Source of the DNA: Streptomyces sp. NP160
GTDB lineage: Bacteria; Actinomycetota; Actinomycetes; Actinomycetales; Quadrisphaeraceae
Direction: 5' to 3'
NCBI RefSeq assembly: GCF_006335115.1
Contig: NZ_VDMJ01000029.1
Location: forward strand, 32,882-96,881
Length of the DNA: 64,000 bases
The position numbers were made by a program, and so were the translations under genes. This document shows positions 61,420-64,000 of the stretch, one piece after another. The notes beneath the pieces are model-generated. The model had not been told where the DNA came from and made no database searches. It saw only the letters and a list, made by a program, of their open reading frames with translations. Each line of letters opens with the position of its first letter. Position 1 is the first letter of the stretch.

Positions 61420-62583
61420 TCAGCGGCGGCGGAGCTGGACCAGCACCTCGGCGTGCGTGGTCTGCGGGAACATCGCGAACAGCCGCCCCCGCACCGGCTC
61501 CCACCCCGGCAGCGCCTCCAGGTCCTTCGCCAGCGAGGCCGGGTTGCAGCTGGAGTACAGCAGGTGGCGGGTGCGTGGGGGAGCGGCGTCCAGCCACCCG
61601 CACAGCTGCGCGCCCAGCCCCCGCCGCGGAGGGTTGACGACGACGACGTCGGGCGCCTCCTCGTCCGGCTGCTCGCGCGCCCACGCGGTGGCGTCGGCGT
61701 GGAGGAACGCGGTGCTGCCCGTCAGGCCGGCGGCCCCCGCGGCGTCCCGGGCGGCGGCGACGGCCTGCTCGCTGGTCTCGACGCCCACCACGTCCCGTCC
61801 CGGGCCCGCCACGTGCAGCGCGAAGCCACCGGCCCCGCAGTAGAGGTCCCACACGCGCAGCGCAGCGGCGCCAGCGCGGCGGCGCTCGTCGTCGTCGAGG
61901 TCGTCCACCCAGGAGGAGACCTGGGTGTACAGCTGCCCGGCGACGTCGGTGTTGGTCTGCAGGAAGCCCTGGGGGCGGGCGAGCAGCGTCACCGCGCCCT
62001 GGTGGACGGGCAGGCGCTCGGCCGGGGTGAGGGGGACCTCGACGTCGCCCTCGAGCAGCGCCGCGTGCTGCGGGAGGAGGTTGGCGGAGACCACGCGGAC
62101 CGCCGGCAGCTGCTCGAGCAGCCACGGGAGGTGCTTGCGGATCCGGGGCAGCGACTCGGTGGAGCGCAGCACGAAGCGGACCATGAGCTCGCCGGCGCCG
62201 TTGGTGGTGACGTGGACGTGCTTGAGCTCGCCGCGGCGGCCCGGGACGTCGTAGGGGACCAGGGCGGCGCGGGTGGCGAAGGCGCGCAGCGGCTCGAGGG
62301 CGTCGGTGACGGAGGCCGGGTAGAGGCCGCAGCGGACCAGGTCGACCCCGTGGCCGGCCTCGTCGAGGACCCCGAGCGTCGGGGCGTCGACCGTCCCCCC
62401 GACGACCATCTTGGCGCGGTTGCGGAAGTGCGACTCGGCGCCGGCGGCGGGCTCGAGCCAGGTGGGCACGGTGGGGAGCAGGGCCTCGACGCGCGCCCGC
62501 GCGTCAGCCACCTGCACCGCGTGCGGGACGCCCATGAGGGTGCACGACCGGCACGCCCCGGCGTCGAAGTAGTCGCACTGCAC
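61420..62583 (-). CDS. rlmC: 23S rRNA (uracil-747-C5)-methyltransferase RlmC-like
   Basis: A 387-residue TrmA/RlmCD-family enzyme. The start MQCDYFDAGACRSC and VRCGLYP supply the four Cys of a 4Fe-4S cluster as in RlmC. The SAM-binding domain has VWDLYCGAGGFALHVA; NPPRRGLG; the catalytic nucleophile Cys is in LLYSSCNPASLAKDL. The lack of a TRAM domain also points to RlmC, not RlmD. 5 nt from its stop lies the G4 motif. Confidence 0.9.
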   Translation of the reverse strand: MQCDYFDAGACRSCTLMGVPHAVQVADARARVEALLPTVPTWLEPAAGAESHFRNRAKMVVGGTVDAPTLGVLDEAGHGVDLVRCGLYPASVTDALEPLRAFATRAALVPYDVPGRRGELKHVHVTTNGAGELMVRFVLRSTESLPRIRKHLPWLLEQLPAVRVVSANLLPQHAALLEGDVEVPLTPAERLPVHQGAVTLLARPQGFLQTNTDVAGQLYTQVSSWVDDLDDDERRRAGAAALRVWDLYCGAGGFALHVAGPGRDVVGVETSEQAVAAARDAAGAAGLTGSTAFLHADATAWAREQPDEEAPDVVVVNPPRRGLGAQLCGWLDAAPPRTRHLLYSSCNPASLAKDLEALPGWEPVRGRLFAMFPQTTHAEVLVQLRRR

Positions 62584-62597
62584 GGTGGGAGGTCCGG

Positions 62598-63098
62598 TCA
62601 GGGCGCGGCGACGGGCGCGACCGTCGCCGCGGTGAGGGCCACGAGGTCGGCGGGCGCCAGCTCCACGTCGAGGCCGCGGCGGCCGCCGCTGACCAGGACG
62701 GTGGGGTGCGCGGCGGCGGAGCTGTCGACGACGGTGGGCAGCCGCTTGCGCTGCCCCAGCGGGCTGATGCCGCCGCGGACGTAGCCGGTGGTGCGCTCGG
62801 CGGCGGCCGGGTCGGCCATGGTGGCGCGCTTGCCGCCGAGCGCGGCGCCGACGGCCTTGAGGTCGAGCTTGGCGCTGACGGGGACCACCGCGACGCCGAG
62901 CGCGCCGTCGACCTCCACCACGAGCGTCTTGTAGACGCGCGCCGGGTCGATGCCCAGGGCGTGCGCGGCCTCCAGGCCGTAGCCGACCTCGGCGGAGACG
63001 GCGGCGTCGTGCTCGTAGGGGTGCACGGTGTGCGCCACCCCGGCCTTCGCCAGGGCGGTGGTGGCCGGCGTGCCGCCGCCGGCGGTCTTCTTGGCCAT
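62598..63098 (-). CDS. ybaK: YbaK-type Cys-tRNA(Pro)/Cys-tRNA(Cys) deacylase
   Basis: A 166-residue aminoacyl-tRNA editing protein. Family features are HTVHPYEHD at the start, HALGIDPARVYKTLVVEVDG (with the key Lys of the family), VPVSAKLDLKAVGAALGGKRATMADPAAAERTTGYVRGGISPLGQRKRLPTVVD. It clears Cys mischarged on tRNA(Pro). ATG 63098 shares one base with the stop of the LON-domain gene (TGATG). Confidence 0.92.
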   Translation of the reverse strand: MAKKTAGGGTPATTALAKAGVAHTVHPYEHDAAVSAEVGYGLEAAHALGIDPARVYKTLVVEVDGALGVAVVPVSAKLDLKAVGAALGGKRATMADPAAAERTTGYVRGGISPLGQRKRLPTVVDSSAAAHPTVLVSGGRRGLDVELAPADLVALTAATVAPVAAP

Positions 63099-63784
63099 CA
63101 GTTGTAGACCGGCGGGTCGTCGAGGAGCTCCTGCGCGGGCAGGGAGCGCAGCTCGGCGATGAGCACCTGCTCCTGCCGCAGCAGCCGGCGCTCCTCGCGC
63201 AGGCGGGTGGCGGTGTCGGGCAGCTCCAGCAGGCGCTGCCGCTCGGGGAGGTCGAGCACCATGCCGGCCATGACGAGGTAGCTCAGCACGGCCGGGTCGT
63301 CAGGGACTCCGCCGGGCACGCCCGTGGTGGCGATGCCCAGCTGCTCGCGGTACGCGGTCCACGCGGCGGCCGTGGACGTGGCCAGGTCGGCGAGGCGGTC
63401 GGGGTCGGCGCCGGTCTGCTCGGGCACCGGGCTGACCAGGCCGGTGAGGTACGGGGTGCCGGCGGCGTCGTCGACGCCGTCCAGGCGGAAGCGCACCGCG
63501 CCAGAGGTGATGAGCTCGTACCTGCCGTCCCCGGGGCCGTCCGGCTCGGAGACGTCCCGGACCACGGCGGTGCACCCGACCTGGTGCAGGTCGACCGCGC
63601 CGGGCCGGGACCCGGCGTCACGGCCGTGGCGCAGCGCGACCACGCCGAACGCCCGCTCCTCCTCGGGCAGGGAGAGCAGGTGCTCGACGAGCGCGACGTA
63701 GCGCGGCTCGAAGATCGTCAGGGGCAGCACGAGCCCGGGCACCAGCACGGTGCGCAGCGGGAACAGGGGCAGCCTCTCGCTCAC
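63098..63784 (-). CDS. LON substrate-binding (N-terminal-type) domain protein
   Basis: A 228-residue protein made of the Lon N-terminal/LON-SB domain alone: LPLFPLRTVLVPGLVLPLTIFEPRYVALVEHLL, FGVVALRHG, GTPYLTGLV, and a helical C-terminus (RLREERRLLRQEQVLIAELR). No protease part. The role is unknown; it may bind unfolded peptides. I chose GTG 63784 because TAGGCT (63791-63796) lies 6 nt upstream; a second GTG at 63790 abuts the -10. Confidence 0.88.
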   Translation of the reverse strand: MSERLPLFPLRTVLVPGLVLPLTIFEPRYVALVEHLLSLPEEERAFGVVALRHGRDAGSRPGAVDLHQVGCTAVVRDVSEPDGPGDGRYELITSGAVRFRLDGVDDAAGTPYLTGLVSPVPEQTGADPDRLADLATSTAAAWTAYREQLGIATTGVPGGVPDDPAVLSYLVMAGMVLDLPERQRLLELPDTATRLREERRLLRQEQVLIAELRSLPAQELLDDPPVYN

Positions 63785-63813
63785 CGCCACAGCCTAAGCA
63801 GCCTCCCTGACAA

Positions 63814-63875
63814 CCCGCCGTGATCATGGACGTCCGCCACCCCCGGGGGTGGCGGACGTCCATGATCACGGCGGG
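63814..63875. repeat. Perfect 62-bp palindrome
   Basis: The 31-nt arms 63814-63844 and 63845-63875 are fully complementary with no loop (centre CCCCC|GGGGG). Each arm holds CGTGATCATGG and a GTC(C)GCCACC core shared with the copies at 9.2 and 43.9 kb. It lies between two minus-strand genes. Confidence 0.9.
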
Positions 63876-63880
63876 GGCGG

Positions 63881-64000
63881 TCAGGTGCCGCAGAAGGTGG
63901 TGTACGGGCCGAAGGCGTCGGGGGCGGGCTCGGCGTAGCGCTCCCACCCGGCGCGCTCCTCGTAGGGGTGGGTGACGACGTCGACGAGGCGCTCCAGCGG
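63881..64000 (-). CDS. SelO-like protein, C-terminus only (partial)
   Basis: The last 39 codons of a gene that enters from the right edge: [20 protein letters not shown], then [13 protein letters not shown]. The PYEE...YAEPAP...TFCGT pattern resembles the C-terminus of many SelO-family pseudokinases (protein AMPylators). The call rests on a short stretch, so it is moderate. The stop lies 6 nt from the 62-bp palindrome. Confidence 0.5.
   Translation of the reverse strand, partial: PLERLVDVVTHPYEERAGWERYAEPAPDAFGPYTTFCGT

Overview
The window is very GC-rich DNA (strong G/C bias at third codon positions, many GTG starts) from an actinobacterium. Supporting marks are DUF3040, DUF6504, SAV_6107-type HEPN, DUF4190 and DUF6518 proteins, a dcw cluster without ftsA that runs on into pgeF-yggS-sepF-yggT-divIVA, a MurE with the meso-diaminopimelate motif, an actinobacterial-type SOS box, and many starts that look leaderless. 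A Kineosporiales-like relative (Kineococcus/Quadrisphaera) is a guess from gene content and a CrtA-like carotenoid gene; the window has no rRNA or other taxonomic marker. I found no tRNA, rRNA, CRISPR array, insertion sequence or prophage.

Layout. 1-5.8 kb: end of a carotenoid gene pair (minus), DUF6504 and HEPN proteins, two MFS transporters. 5.9-12.4 kb: SOS-type mutagenesis block with dnaE2 behind a perfect LexA box, then dinB and DUF3040. 12.6-17.2 kb (minus): moxR, DUF58, TgpA-type transglutaminase. 17.3-40 kb (plus): the cell-wall and division island mraZ-rsmH-ftsL-ftsI-murE-murF-mraY-murD-ftsW-murG-murC-ftsQ-ftsZ-pgeF-yggS-sepF-yggT-divIVA-lspA-pseudouridine synthase. Most junctions are 4-nt ATGA/GTGA overlaps, so the wall genes are probably translated as a coupled chain. 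The mraZ promoter carries three GTGGAG boxes spaced exactly 10 bp. 40-43.9 kb: a heterodimeric ABC exporter behind a 29-codon leader ORF. 43.9-56.2 kb: an accessory stretch of small membrane proteins, enzymes and two gene remnants (a MarR/OhrR C-terminus next to ohr, and a HAD C-terminus). 56.3-60.5 kb: replicative dnaE1 and a membrane protein. 60.6-64 kb (minus): CAP-domain secreted protein, rlmC, ybaK, LON-substrate-binding protein, and the C-terminus of a SelO-like protein.

The most unusual structure is a set of dispersed intergenic palindromes. They include a perfect 62-bp palindrome (63814-63875), a 23-nt identical motif at 60.4 and 61.4 kb, a 42-bp tandem repeat (12.5 kb), nested 21-bp-period repeats (44.9 kb), and TGACCGCGGTCA-type elements (4.1 and 49.6 kb). 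Several share a core of the type CGTGATCATGG + GTCGGCCACC. One copy lies inside the dnaE2 reading frame, one supplies the 3' end of a coding region, and two lie at the broken ends of gene remnants. Most may simply be terminators, but their relatedness and placement deserve a genome-wide look.

The genes fit together as a growth and division locus (precursor synthesis, septal synthase FtsW/FtsI, Z-ring and anchor FtsZ/SepF, polar growth DivIVA) flanked by DNA-replication and damage-tolerance polymerases (dnaE1, dnaE2, dinB).
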